Shown here: positions 23,466 through 31,350 of the stretch, one piece after another | Layout of the letters: every line of letters starts with the position of its first letter | Numbering within the stretch: position 1 is the first letter of the stretch | NCBI RefSeq assembly: GCF_041821065.1 | Contig: NZ_JBGUAX010000013.1 | Location: 16,994-80,993 of the forward strand | Reading direction: 5' to 3' | From: Egicoccus sp. AB-alg2 | GTDB taxonomy: Bacteria; Actinomycetota; Nitriliruptoria; Nitriliruptorales; Nitriliruptoraceae | Length of the DNA: 64,000 nucleotides | The notes under the pieces: generated by a model | The model's input: only the letters and a program-made list of their open reading frames with translations | Databases searched by the model: none | What the model was told of the DNA's origin: nothing | Program-made: the position numbers and the translations under genes

Positions 23466-24278
23466 ATGCAGCGACGAAATGGCTCGGCGGGCGGGCTGCT
23501 GGCCTGGGTCTCGACGCTGGCGCTGGGCACCTGGCTGTTCCACGGGCTGGGCGAGGGCGGTCTGGCCGCCCCACCCTGGCCGGGCCCCGCCTTCCTCGGC
23601 TGGCTGGCGGAGACGGAGCCGCTGTGGGCGACGATGGCGCTGCTGCGCGTGCTCGTGCTCGCGCTGGCCTGGTACCTCGTCGGGGTCACCATGATCGGCG
23701 GGCTCTCGCACCTCACCAGAGCGGCCCGCCTGATCCGGCTCGCCGACGCCGTCACCGTGCCGGCGGTGCGACGGCTGCTGCAGTCGGCACTGGGTGTCGG
23801 GCTGGCCACCGCGATGGTCGGTGCCGCCGCCCCGGCACGGGCCGAGCCACTGCCACTGCAGGTGCTCGACATCGTCACCGACGACGCGACGGCGGGTGGT
23901 AGCGGCGCGGAACCCGACCGCCGGGCACCGCCGGATCGCGAGGTCGGCCCCGTCGGCGAACTGCCGGTGGTGCTCCAGCTGCTGGACCAGTATCCGGGAG
24001 CAGCGGACCCGCCGGCCGCGACCGTCGCGGTCGCGGCAGCCGACGCGTCCGGCCCGGCGAGCACGGAGTACCGGGTGGTGGCCGGGGACTCGTTCTGGAC
24101 GATCGCGAAGGCCCAGCTCACCGACGCGCACGGCACGTCACCCGACGACGCACAGGTCGTCGTCCACTGGCGACAACTCGTCGAGGACAACCGCGACCGC
24201 CTCGCCGACCCCGACAACCCGGACCTGCTGTTCCCCGGCCAGCGGCTGGCGCTGCCGGCCGTCGAACCCACGTCGTGA
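23466..24278 (+). CDS. Membrane-anchored LysM-domain protein
   Basis: A 270-residue protein with hydrophobic helices at about 8-30, 52-75 and 100-120. An extracytoplasmic linker follows (PDRRAPPDREVGPV region) and then a C-terminal LysM domain: TEYRVVAGDSFWTIAKAQL ... LVEDNRDRLADPDNPDLLFPGQRLALP (about 202-262). LysM binds peptidoglycan. Similar multi-helix-plus-LysM proteins often precede Tad/Flp pilus genes in actinobacteria, which is the arrangement here. ATG at 23466 chosen. The stop overlaps the GTG of the next gene. Confidence 0.8.
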   Translation: MQRRNGSAGGLLAWVSTLALGTWLFHGLGEGGLAAPPWPGPAFLGWLAETEPLWATMALLRVLVLALAWYLVGVTMIGGLSHLTRAARLIRLADAVTVPAVRRLLQSALGVGLATAMVGAAAPARAEPLPLQVLDIVTDDATAGGSGAEPDRRAPPDREVGPVGELPVVLQLLDQYPGAADPPAATVAVAAADASGPASTEYRVVAGDSFWTIAKAQLTDAHGTSPDDAQVVVHWRQLVEDNRDRLADPDNPDLLFPGQRLALPAVEPTS

Positions 24279-24859
24279 CCGCGCGACCTGCTCACGGAGT
24301 CCGCGTGACCACCTCGCCCGACGCCAGCGACCCGTATCTCCAGCTGACGGATCGCGCTGCCCATGAGGCGGCCGTCCGTTCGCGCGCCGAGCGTCGCCGG
24401 CGTCAGGCGCTGGCGGCCGGGACGGCGACCTGGCTCGGCACCCTGCGCGACCTCGCGGAACGCCGCGCCATCGTCGTGCTCCAGGTCCGCGGCGGTCGGC
24501 CGCTGCGCGGGCTACTGGTGGCGCTCAGCAGCGACCACCTCGTGCTCGTCACCGCCAGCGGCGGGCGTGTCCACCTGCGTCTGTCCGCGGTGCGGACGGC
24601 ACGGCCAGAACCCGGCCGCGGCGCCCCGCCCGCGTCGGGGGATCGCGAGGCCCCCTCGACCGCGACCATCGAGGACGTCCTGGATGCCCTCGCCGAGGAA
24701 GGCGGCAGCGCGGCGTTGCTCCTGGGCGACGTGGTCGATCCGGTGCGCGGGCGCATCGAGGCCATCGGGGAGGACGTGGTCAGTCTGCGGCTGGAGGGCC
24801 CGGATCCGGCGCTGGTCTACGCCCCGGTCGGCGCCGTCGACGGCGTCATGGTCGAATGA
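24275..24859 (+). CDS. Conserved-looking hypothetical cytoplasmic protein
   Basis: A 194-residue soluble protein starting at GTG 24275, overlapping the LysM stop; a GTG ten codons later is possible. After a basic helix (RSRAERRRRQAL) come two beta-rich segments: RAIVVLQVRGGRPLRGLLVALSSDHLVLVTASG near the middle and DVVDPVRGRIEAIGEDVVSLRLEG near the end. Both look like small SH3/Sm-type barrels (my inference). I do not recognise the family. Position between the LysM gene and the DNA-binding gene in front of the pilus operon suggests a regulatory or assembly role. Confidence 0.65.
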   Translation: MTARPAHGVRVTTSPDASDPYLQLTDRAAHEAAVRSRAERRRRQALAAGTATWLGTLRDLAERRAIVVLQVRGGRPLRGLLVALSSDHLVLVTASGGRVHLRLSAVRTARPEPGRGAPPASGDREAPSTATIEDVLDALAEEGGSAALLLGDVVDPVRGRIEAIGEDVVSLRLEGPDPALVYAPVGAVDGVMVE

Positions 24860-24860
24860 T

Positions 24861-24876
24861 GCCCGCCGCGGCGGGC
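24861..24876. terminator. GC hairpin between convergent genes
   Basis: GCCCGCC (24861-24867) and GGCGGGC (24870-24876) form a perfect 7-bp stem with a 2-base loop. It lies immediately after the hypothetical gene's stop and just past the convergent DNA-binding gene. No T-tract is present. Confidence 0.45.
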
Positions 24877-24888
24877 GGGCGGGTCGGC

Positions 24889-25125
24889 CTACAGCTCGTC
24901 CTCGTCGGGGGCACCGTCGGCGTACAGATGCTCGAGTGCGCCCGGCTGGATGCGCGCCTGCTCGACGAAGGCGTCGACCTCCGCCTCCTTGAGACGGATC
25001 ACGCGACCGAACTTGTACGCCGGCACCTGGCCGCTGTCGATGAGGCGGTAGAGGGTGCGGGTCGTGATACCCAGTTGCCGAGCCGCTTCTCGCGTGCTCA
25101 GCCAGGTGATTTCTTCCCGAGCCAT
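24889..25125 (-). CDS. Excisionase-family (MerR-like) small DNA-binding protein
   Basis: A 78-residue protein almost entirely made of a MerR-like winged helix-turn-helix: WLSTREAARQLGITTRTLYRLIDSGQVPAYKFGRVIRLKEAEVDAF. This is the HTH_17/excisionase fold also used by the developmental regulator BldC. The tail is acidic (ADGAPDEDEL). No integrase or phage gene is nearby, so a transcription-factor role is more likely than phage excision. It is divergent from the pilus operon across a 257-bp gap, making it a candidate regulator of that operon. A TACGAT -10 lies on the minus strand at 25148-25153. Confidence 0.85.
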   Translation of the reverse strand: MAREEITWLSTREAARQLGITTRTLYRLIDSGQVPAYKFGRVIRLKEAEVDAFVEQARIQPGALEHLYADGAPDEDEL

Positions 25126-25264
25126 CTCGTGCCCTCCGACGCCTCTGATCGTACGACCACGCTGGGGGTCCGGTCAGGTCAGGTGCCCCGCTCCTGTGGA
25201 CGCCGCCCCGGCCGGCTGCCCGTCGCGGCCCCCGTGACCGACGATCCGGGTGCCGACGGCGACT

Positions 25265-25325
25265 GCGCACGTGTGCGCGGCCTGTGGATCGAGGGAGATC
25301 CGGAGGATTCGAGACATCATAGGAT
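25265..25325 (+). promoter_or_regulatory. Candidate control region of the pilus operon
   Basis: The divergent gap holds an inverted repeat, GCGCAC-GT-GTGCGC, at 25265-25278. TAGGAT at 25320-25325, 58 nt before the first pilus gene, is a good actinobacterial -10. The repeat lies where an activator or repressor could act. Confidence 0.35.
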
Positions 25326-25382
25326 GCCATCGCGATCGTTCGGGGCGGTTCCGGATGGTTCGGGAGAGACGGGGGGTCCGAC

Positions 25383-26195
25383 GTGGTCGACATGATCGAC
25401 GCCGAGACGCCGTCGACACCGTCGGCGGCCGCGCCCACCCGGCGCGTCACTCGCCAGCGCGGCCTGCCCGGCGGTCGGGCGGTGGTCGGTGCACTGCTGG
25501 TCGCGGCGGCGGCGGTCGGCGTGTTCGCCGCGCACGTCCGGGCCACGGCCGAGCCCGGTACCCGCTACCTCGTCGCCAGCCAGGACATCGACGCGGGCAC
25601 GCGCGTGGACCGGGACAACCTCGACACCCTCTTCGGGCATCTCCCGCTCGACCTCGCCCCGGCGGTGGCGGACAACAGCATCCTGCTGGAGGCGCGCGAG
25701 CAGGTCATCGGCCAGGTGGTGACCGGACCGCTGGCACGCGGAGATCTCGTGTCGCGCTCGTCGCTGGTCGACGACGGGGGCGCACCCGACGCCTTCACCA
25801 TGTCGTTCCCGGTCGCGGCGGCGGACGCCGTGGCCGGCAGCCTGCAACGCGGGCAGCGCATCGACGTGTTGGCGACCTACGGCAGCGGCGAGTCGGCCTA
25901 CACCGCCTACGTCGTCGCCGGGGTGCCGCTGGTCGCCGTCGACCGGCCCGGCGACGGCGGCTTCGGCGCGGGTGACCAGCGTGTCCTGACGGTGGCCCTG
26001 ACCGAGCAGCAGCAGGTGCAGGCGCTGGCGCACGCTGTCGCGGTGGCGGACGTGGTCGTCACGCGCGCGCCCGAAGGGGTCGAGCGCGACGGCGTGCCGG
26101 ACGCCTATCGGCCGGGCGGCAGCGTCACCGACGGCGGCGACGCGCCCGCCTCGGCACCGGCGACCGGGGCCGACGACACCGGGAGCGGGGACTGA
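25383..26195 (+). CDS. SAF-domain protein, CpaB/RcpC-like pilus assembly factor
   Basis: A 270-residue protein with an N-terminal transmembrane helix (about 33-53). The SAF domain follows: RYLVASQDIDAGTRVDRDNLDTLFGHLPLDLAP, then VGPLARGDLVSRSSLV-like text at about 58-125 (sequence VTGPLARGDLV). A second domain has FPVAAADAVAGSLQRGQRIDVL, as in CpaB proteins that support outer pilus assembly. First gene of the Tad/Flp operon. GTG 25383 is preferred because a G-rich RBS (25371-25376) sits 6 nt before it; ATG 25392 is the alternative. The stop overlaps the next ATG (TGATG). Confidence 0.8.
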   Translation: MVDMIDAETPSTPSAAAPTRRVTRQRGLPGGRAVVGALLVAAAAVGVFAAHVRATAEPGTRYLVASQDIDAGTRVDRDNLDTLFGHLPLDLAPAVADNSILLEAREQVIGQVVTGPLARGDLVSRSSLVDDGGAPDAFTMSFPVAAADAVAGSLQRGQRIDVLATYGSGESAYTAYVVAGVPLVAVDRPGDGGFGAGDQRVLTVALTEQQQVQALAHAVAVADVVVTRAPEGVERDGVPDAYRPGGSVTDGGDAPASAPATGADDTGSGD

Positions 26196-27517
26196 TGCGC
26201 GAGCGCTACGTCCTGCTCGGCCTGGCTCGCGCACGGGTGGACTGGTTCCGTGCGGTCGGGCACTGGTCCACGGCCGCCGCACTGCCGGCCGAGTTCGTCC
26301 GGTGCGTGTCGGCCGACGAGGTGCGGGCGCGCCTGTCCACCGGGCGGCCCTTCTCAGCGTTGCTGGTGGACGCCGCCGTCCCGGGGCTCGACCGAGACCT
26401 GCTCGCGGCCGCCCACGCGGCTGGCTGCGCGGTGCTGGTGGTCGACACCGTCGACACCGACCGGGACTGGCGCGGGCTGGGTGCCGACGCCGTGCTCGCA
26501 CCGGTCTTCTCGCGCGACGAACTGCTCGAGGTGCTCGGGGCCCACGCGCGCCCGGTCACGGACGCGGTGCCGGTGGTGCGCGGCGAGGTGGCGGCCGTGG
26601 CGTCCGGGGCGTGCGGTCGGCTGATCGCCGTCACCGGCCCCGGCGGCACCGGGGCGTCGACGCTCGCGATCGCGCTCGCCCAGGGTCTGGCCACGCCGAG
26701 CCGGTCCGCGCGCGGCGACGCCGCTCGCGGCGAGGTCCTGCTCGCCGACCTGTGCCGGTACGCGGATCAGGCCATGCTCCACGACACGAGGTCGCTGGTG
26801 CCCGGCATCCAGGAAGTCGTCGAGCTCCACCGCGTCACCCGTCCGGCGCCGGACGAGGTGCGCGCGCAGACGTTCGAGGTCGCCGACCGTGGCTACCGGC
26901 TGCTCCTGGGTTTGCGCCGTCCTCGCCACTGGGTGGCGCTGCGGCCCCGTGCCGTCGAGGCGGCGGTCGACGGGCTGCTGCGCGCCGCGGACGTCGTCGT
27001 CGCCGACGTCGAGGCAGAGTTCGAAGGCGAGGCCGAGACCGGCTCCGTCGACGTCGAGGACCGCCATGCCATCGCACGCACGGCGATCGCTCGCGCCGAG
27101 GTCGTGGTCGTGGTCGGCGAGGCGTCCATGAAGGGCTGCTACGCGTTGGTCCGGACCCTGGGCGAACTGCTGGACCACGGCGTGCCGGTCGACCGCCTCC
27201 TGCCGGTCGTGAACCGCTCGCCGCGAAGCCCGCGAACCCGCGCCGAGCTCACCACCACGCTGGCCACGCTGCTGCAGGCGTCGGTCGGCGAGGCGGCGAC
27301 CCGGCTGGTCAGCCCGCTGCATCTGCCCGCACGCCGGGTCGACGAGGCGCTCCGCGACGGCGTCGCCCTGCCGGCGCCGTTGCCGTCGCTGCTGGCGCGT
27401 GCGGTCGAGGCGCTGGCCCAGCGGGCCGCGCCGGCCGGCACGGACGACGATGCGGAACCTGCCCGGCTGGCGCCGGGCAGCCTGTCGGCCTTCACGTCGC
27501 CGGAGCCGCCGGCATGA
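26195..27517 (+). CDS. TadZ/CpaE-like MinD-type ATPase of the pilus operon
   Basis: A 440-residue protein. An N-terminal receiver-like region (about 1-120) is followed by a MinD/ParA-type domain starting at LIAVTGPGGTGASTLAIALAQ (about 146-166). The Walker-A-like loop GPGGTGAST has Ala where the invariant Lys would be. TadZ proteins commonly have atypical nucleotide-binding loops and act as polar localisation factors. Later core segments include VLLADLCRYADQAMLHD and the VVVADVEAEFEG strand. The C-terminal ~35 residues are low-complexity Ala/Pro/Asp. It sits between CpaB- and TadA-like genes with overlapping stop/start codons. Confidence 0.8.
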   Translation: MRERYVLLGLARARVDWFRAVGHWSTAAALPAEFVRCVSADEVRARLSTGRPFSALLVDAAVPGLDRDLLAAAHAAGCAVLVVDTVDTDRDWRGLGADAVLAPVFSRDELLEVLGAHARPVTDAVPVVRGEVAAVASGACGRLIAVTGPGGTGASTLAIALAQGLATPSRSARGDAARGEVLLADLCRYADQAMLHDTRSLVPGIQEVVELHRVTRPAPDEVRAQTFEVADRGYRLLLGLRRPRHWVALRPRAVEAAVDGLLRAADVVVADVEAEFEGEAETGSVDVEDRHAIARTAIARAEVVVVVGEASMKGCYALVRTLGELLDHGVPVDRLLPVVNRSPRSPRTRAELTTTLATLLQASVGEAATRLVSPLHLPARRVDEALRDGVALPAPLPSLLARAVEALAQRAAPAGTDDDAEPARLAPGSLSAFTSPEPPA

Positions 27518-28845
27518 GCGGGCCGATCCTGGAGTCGCCCCTGGTGCTGATCGAGCAGCGCGTCCTGCGGCGCGCCAAGGACGAGACGCTCGACCTCGAC
27601 GGCTCTGACGCCGCCCGGCGGGTTCGTGACCTGGTCGCCGACGAGGTCGAGCAGTGGCGGCTGGACTACAAGCACGGGCTGCGGTCGTTCGACCTGCCCG
27701 ACCCGGACCTCGTCATCGAGCGGGCCGAGCGCAATCTCCTCGGCTTCGGGCCGCTCGAACCGCTGCTCGCGGACGACGACGTCTGGGAGATCATGATCAA
27801 CGCGCCGGACCAGATCTTCGTCAAGCGCCACGACGGGGTGTCCGGCTACCACGACGACGCCTTCCACGACGACGAGCACGTCACCCGCACGCTGACGAAG
27901 CTGCTCGACGACGCCTCGCAGTCGCACCGCAAGCTCGACGCTGCCGAAGGGCTCCAGGACGCCCAGCTCGACGCCGGCGCCCGCCTGCACATCGTGCACC
28001 GCGACGTCGGGCGCGGCGGCCACCTGTTGGTCAACATCCGCAAGTTCACCGGTGTGGCGATCCGGTCGCTCGACGAGCTCGTGACGCGCGGGGCCCTGCA
28101 GGCGCCGGTCGCGGCGTTCCTGCGGGCGTGCGCCCAGGCCACGCTGTCGATCGTGTTCGCCGGTCCGCCCGGCTCCGGCAAGACCACCCTGCTCTCGTGC
28201 TGCACCGCCGAACTCGACCCCAGCCTGCGCGTGGTGACCGCCGAGGAGGTCTTCGAGGTCGACGTGCCGCTGCCCAACGTCGCGTCGATGCAGACCCGGG
28301 CGGCGCGCCCGGACCGTCCCGAGGTCGACCTGCGCCGGCTCGTCGCCGGGTTCCTGCGCATGGCCCCCGACGTCGCCATCGTCGGCGAGGTCCGCGACCG
28401 TGAGGCGCTGCCGCTGCTGCTGACGCTGTCCTCGGGCGTCAAGGGCTACACGACGATCCACGCCGGGACGGCCCGTCAAGCCCTGTCCCGGCTGCGGTTC
28501 ATCAGCCAGCTCGCCGACACCCGCTCGGAGCTGCCGATGCCGGCGCTGACCTCGCTGGTGACCGAGGCCGTCGACCTGGTGGTCCAGTGCTCGCGGGTCG
28601 CCGGCCGCCCGCGCATCGAGGAGGTCGTCGCGGTCGAGGACCTGCAGTCGGTGGACGGCAGCGGCCAGTTCACGGTCACCGAGTTGTTCCGCCGCGAGGA
28701 CCCCGACGCCGACCTCACCTGGACGGGCAACGTGCCGGTGCGCATCGGCCGCCCACTGGCCGCCGCCGGCCACGACGTCCGCGAACTGCTGGACGCCGTG
28801 GCGGGTGCGGTCGCCGCCGAGGCCGGGCGGGCTGGCCATGGGTGA
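27514..28845 (+). CDS. TadA/CpaF-type pilus assembly ATPase
   Basis: A 443-residue secretion ATPase of the CpaF/TadA class that powers Flp pilus extension. The N-terminal helical domain contains GFGPLEPLLADDDVWEIMINAP. The core has Walker A FAGPPGSGKTT at 216-225, an Asp box around RVVTAEEVFEVDVP, Walker B-like MAPDVAIVGEVRDREALPLLL and the His-box GVKGYTTIHAGTARQALSRL. The ATG overlaps the TadZ stop; the long upstream open frame is a shadow of tadZ. The last residues overlap the start of the TadB gene, so translation is tightly coupled. Confidence 0.92.
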   Translation: MSGPILESPLVLIEQRVLRRAKDETLDLDGSDAARRVRDLVADEVEQWRLDYKHGLRSFDLPDPDLVIERAERNLLGFGPLEPLLADDDVWEIMINAPDQIFVKRHDGVSGYHDDAFHDDEHVTRTLTKLLDDASQSHRKLDAAEGLQDAQLDAGARLHIVHRDVGRGGHLLVNIRKFTGVAIRSLDELVTRGALQAPVAAFLRACAQATLSIVFAGPPGSGKTTLLSCCTAELDPSLRVVTAEEVFEVDVPLPNVASMQTRAARPDRPEVDLRRLVAGFLRMAPDVAIVGEVRDREALPLLLTLSSGVKGYTTIHAGTARQALSRLRFISQLADTRSELPMPALTSLVTEAVDLVVQCSRVAGRPRIEEVVAVEDLQSVDGSGQFTVTELFRREDPDADLTWTGNVPVRIGRPLAAAGHDVRELLDAVAGAVAAEAGRAGHG

Positions 28846-29761
28846 CGGACTCGATGGGTTCCTGCTGGCGGTGGTCGCCGGCTACGGCGTCTACCTGCTC
28901 TACACGGCCGTCGCGCTCGGCTGGCGCGGGCTCGGCCTCGGCCCGACCCCCCTGCGCTCGACGCCTCGCCGTGACCGGCTCCGCGAGTTCCTCGTCCAGG
29001 CCGGCCTCGACGGCATCCGACCCGTCGAGCTCGCCGCCGTCATGCTCGTCCTGTTCGGCGTCGCGGCCGCCCTAGCGTGGGTCCTGTACGGCGGCACGCT
29101 CGTGCCGATCGCCGCCGGAACGATGGTCGCCACCGTGCCCGTGTGGTCGGCGCGTACCCGTCGCCGTAGCCGCCGCGAACTGGCCCGCGAGGCATGGCCG
29201 AGGCTGATCGAGGAGATCCGGCTCAACGCCGTGACGCTCGGCCGTTCCGTGCCCCAGGCGCTGCTCACCGTCGGCCTGCGCGGCCCCGAGGAACTGCGTC
29301 CGGCCTTCGTCGCAGCGCAGCGCGAATGGCTGATGTCCACCGACTTCGAACGCACCCTCGACGTGCTGCGCGCGCGACTCGCCGATCCGACGGCCGACGC
29401 CGTGTGCGAGACCCTGCTGGTGGCGCACGACGTCGGTGGCACCGACGTGGACCGGCGCCTGCGGGCGCTGGCCGCCGACCGCATCCAGGACCTGCAGGGA
29501 CGCAAGGACGCCCGCGCCAAGCAGGCCGGCGTCCGGTTCGCACGGATGTTCGTCCTGCTCGTGCCCATCGGGATGGCGTTCGTCGGCCTCTCCATCGGCG
29601 AGGGGCGCGCCGCCTACGCCAGCGACACCGGGCAGGCCATGGTGCTGCTCGCCTTCGCGCTCATGGCCGGCTGCTGGTGGTGGGCCGGCCGACTGCTCCA
29701 GCTGCCCGAGGAGCAGCGCGTCTTCCTCGGGGTCGGCCGTGAGGAGCACGGGGGACGATGA
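28838..29761 (+). CDS. TadB-like pilus assembly membrane protein (T2SSF domain)
   Basis: A 307-residue inner-membrane platform protein. One N-terminal helix (about 6-28), a pair of helices near 64-105, a cytoplasmic T2SS-F domain (EAWPRLIEEIRLNAVTLGRSVPQALLTVGLRGP ... RIQDLQGRKDARAKQ, about 115-235) and two C-terminal helices (about 240-258 and 272-292). TadB and TadC form the platform around the TadA motor. The start overlaps the tadA stop by eight bases. The stop overlaps the ATG of the TadC gene. Confidence 0.85.
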   Translation: MGDGLDGFLLAVVAGYGVYLLYTAVALGWRGLGLGPTPLRSTPRRDRLREFLVQAGLDGIRPVELAAVMLVLFGVAAALAWVLYGGTLVPIAAGTMVATVPVWSARTRRRSRRELAREAWPRLIEEIRLNAVTLGRSVPQALLTVGLRGPEELRPAFVAAQREWLMSTDFERTLDVLRARLADPTADAVCETLLVAHDVGGTDVDRRLRALAADRIQDLQGRKDARAKQAGVRFARMFVLLVPIGMAFVGLSIGEGRAAYASDTGQAMVLLAFALMAGCWWWAGRLLQLPEEQRVFLGVGREEHGGR

Positions 29762-30666
29762 CGACGCTGCTGCTGCTCAGCGGTCTCGCCCTGTGGTTGG
29801 GGCTCACGCTGCTGTTCGCCGAGCTGCGCTGGTTCTCGCGACGCTCGCTGGTGGCCCGCCTCGGCCCCTACGTGCCCGGCGGGATGGGTGCGCGCAGCTG
29901 GGCCGGGGTGTTGTCCGCCGAGACCTTCCGGGAGGCGGTCGGCCCCGTCGCCCGCAGCCTCGGCGAGGGCTTCTCGCGCCTGTTCGGCGTCAGCGAGGAA
30001 CTCGACCGCAAGCTGCGGCGCATCCACGCGCACCTCGACGTCACGGAGTTCCGCGTCCGGCAGGTCGGCTGGTCGCTCGCGGCCCTGTCGCTGGGGGCGC
30101 TGCTGTCGGTCGCCGTGCGGCCGCCGGCGCCCGTGGCCCTGTTGTTCACCCTCGGGGGTCTCCTGCTGGCCTTCCTGCTGCTCGAGCAGCAGGTCGAGAC
30201 CGCCTCGTCACGGTGGAAGCGGGCCGTCCACCTGGAACTGCCCGTGGTGGCGGAACAGATCGCGATGCTGCTGGGCGCGGGCTACTCGTTGGCGGCCGCG
30301 CTGGACCGCGTCGCCAGCCGCGGCCAGGGCGCCGTGGCGCGAGACCTGCGCCGGGTGCTGGCCCGCATCCGACAGGGCCTCGACGAGGAGCACGCCCTGC
30401 AGGAATGGGCGGAACTCGCCGACGTGCCCTCGGTCGACCGGCTCGTGTCGGTCCTCGCCCTCAATCGCGAGGCCAGCGACCTGGGACGGCTGATCGCCGA
30501 GGAGGCCCGCGCCATCCGCGGCGACGTCCAGCGCGAACTCGTGGAGCGGCTCGAACGCCGGGGACAGCAGGTCTGGATCCCGGTCACCGTGGCGACGCTG
30601 CTGCCGGGTGTGATCTTCATCGCGATCCCGTTCACCCGTGCGCTGGACGGTTTCCTCGGCCCCTGA
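29758..30666 (+). CDS. TadC-like pilus assembly membrane protein (T2SSF domain)
   Basis: A 302-residue partner of TadB with the same layout: N-terminal helix (1-22), helix pair at about 103-146, and T2SS-F domain from about 155 with HLELPVVAEQIAMLLGAGYSLAAALDRVA, RIRQGLDEEHALQEWAELADVPSVDRLV and LERRGQQVWIPVTVATLLPGVIFIAIPF at the C terminus. ATG 29758 overlaps the TadB stop. After it the operon pauses for 117 bp before the pilin gene. Confidence 0.85.
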   Translation: MTTLLLLSGLALWLGLTLLFAELRWFSRRSLVARLGPYVPGGMGARSWAGVLSAETFREAVGPVARSLGEGFSRLFGVSEELDRKLRRIHAHLDVTEFRVRQVGWSLAALSLGALLSVAVRPPAPVALLFTLGGLLLAFLLLEQQVETASSRWKRAVHLELPVVAEQIAMLLGAGYSLAAALDRVASRGQGAVARDLRRVLARIRQGLDEEHALQEWAELADVPSVDRLVSVLALNREASDLGRLIAEEARAIRGDVQRELVERLERRGQQVWIPVTVATLLPGVIFIAIPFTRALDGFLGP

Positions 30667-30750
30667 ACGTGCGACCAGACGAGCGGATCGAGGCGTCATC
30701 CACAGGGCAGCGAAATTTGGACGTGCAAGATGCGGTTGCATCGGGCACCA

Positions 30751-30765
30751 TCTAGGAGAACTAGA
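30751..30765 (+). promoter_or_regulatory. Dyad TCTAG-N5-CTAGA before the Flp pilin gene
   Basis: A perfect TCTAG/CTAGA inverted repeat with a 5-base spacer lies 18 nt before the pilin ATG. The gap (30667-30783) is unusually A/T-rich for this genome, with TTGGAC at 30717-30722 and TTGCAT at 30736-30741 as possible -35 boxes. It may provide a separate promoter or operator for abundant pilin synthesis, or an mRNA processing site. Confidence 0.35.
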
Positions 30766-30783
30766 CCGCACGGGGGAGCCCAG

Positions 30784-30972
30784 ATGGCACGGCAGTTACC
30801 AGCGCTCATGGCACGTCTTCGTCAGAACCAGGCGGGCGAAGGCGTCATCTCGGCGGCCATCGTGGTCCTGATCATGGCGCTCCTCGGTGCGGCCATGTGG
30901 GCGGCCTTCAACGGGATCTTCACCGACGCCACGGCGGAGATCCAGACAACCGTGGACTCGATCGGCGGCTAG
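30784..30972 (+). CDS. Flp-type pilin
   Basis: A 62-residue protein: basic leader MARQLPALMARLRQNQAGEG followed by the hydrophobic helix VISAAIVVLIMALLGAAMWAAF and a short polar tail. The layout (positively charged leader, Gly-Glu-Gly at the membrane edge, one hydrophobic N-terminal helix) is that of Flp prepilins processed by a TadV-type peptidase just before the helix. No prepilin peptidase gene is in the window. GGGGGAG lies just upstream of the ATG. The TAG stop touches the GTG of the next gene. Confidence 0.8.
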   Translation: MARQLPALMARLRQNQAGEGVISAAIVVLIMALLGAAMWAAFNGIFTDATAEIQTTVDSIGG

Positions 30973-31350
30973 GTGGACCGCGGCGAGTCCGGGAGCAGTC
31001 CCGTCACCGCCGTCTTCGGCGTCGCGATCTTCCTCGCCTTCGTGCTCCTCGCCACGCAGACCCTGCTGCACCTCTACGCCTCGTCGGTCGTGTCCAGCGC
31101 GGCCTTCGACGTCGCCCGGCGTGGGGCGGCCGAGGGAGGCGGCGGCTGCGCCGAGGTCGACCGCCGCGTCCGGGCGCGCCTGGGCGACCACGGCGCCGGC
31201 GCCCGGGTCGACTGTCTCGTCGACGGCGAGCAGTTGCGCGTCCGGGTGCTGGCCGACTCGCCGGCCCGTCTGCTCGCAGGGCTGCGACGCGACGCCGGTG
31301 TCCGCGGCATCGAACGCACCGCCACGGTCAGGATCGAGCGGGTCCGATGA
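30973..31350 (+). CDS. TadE-like pseudopilin
   Basis: A 125-residue protein with a short leader (MDRGESGSSP), one N-terminal hydrophobic helix (about 11-36, VTAVFGVAIFLAFVLLATQTLLHLY) and a periplasmic domain with two Cys (GGGCAEV, VDCLVD), probably disulfide-bonded. This fits TadE/TadF minor pilins. The GTG start directly abuts the pilin stop. The following gene overlaps by ATGA. Confidence 0.7.
   Translation: MDRGESGSSPVTAVFGVAIFLAFVLLATQTLLHLYASSVVSSAAFDVARRGAAEGGGGCAEVDRRVRARLGDHGAGARVDCLVDGEQLRVRVLADSPARLLAGLRRDAGVRGIERTATVRIERVR

Noticed and set aside
22546..23694. Plus-strand hydrophobic frame with GFPFAVVGFPFAFVG repeats
   Set aside because: It is the complement of the heptad repeats of the minus-strand coiled-coil gene; no start signal or family resemblance. 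The minus-strand frame is preferred but not proven.
24889..25125. Phage excisionase as a sign of an integrated element
   Set aside because: No integrase, attachment repeats or phage genes nearby; the fold is also used by chromosomal regulators.
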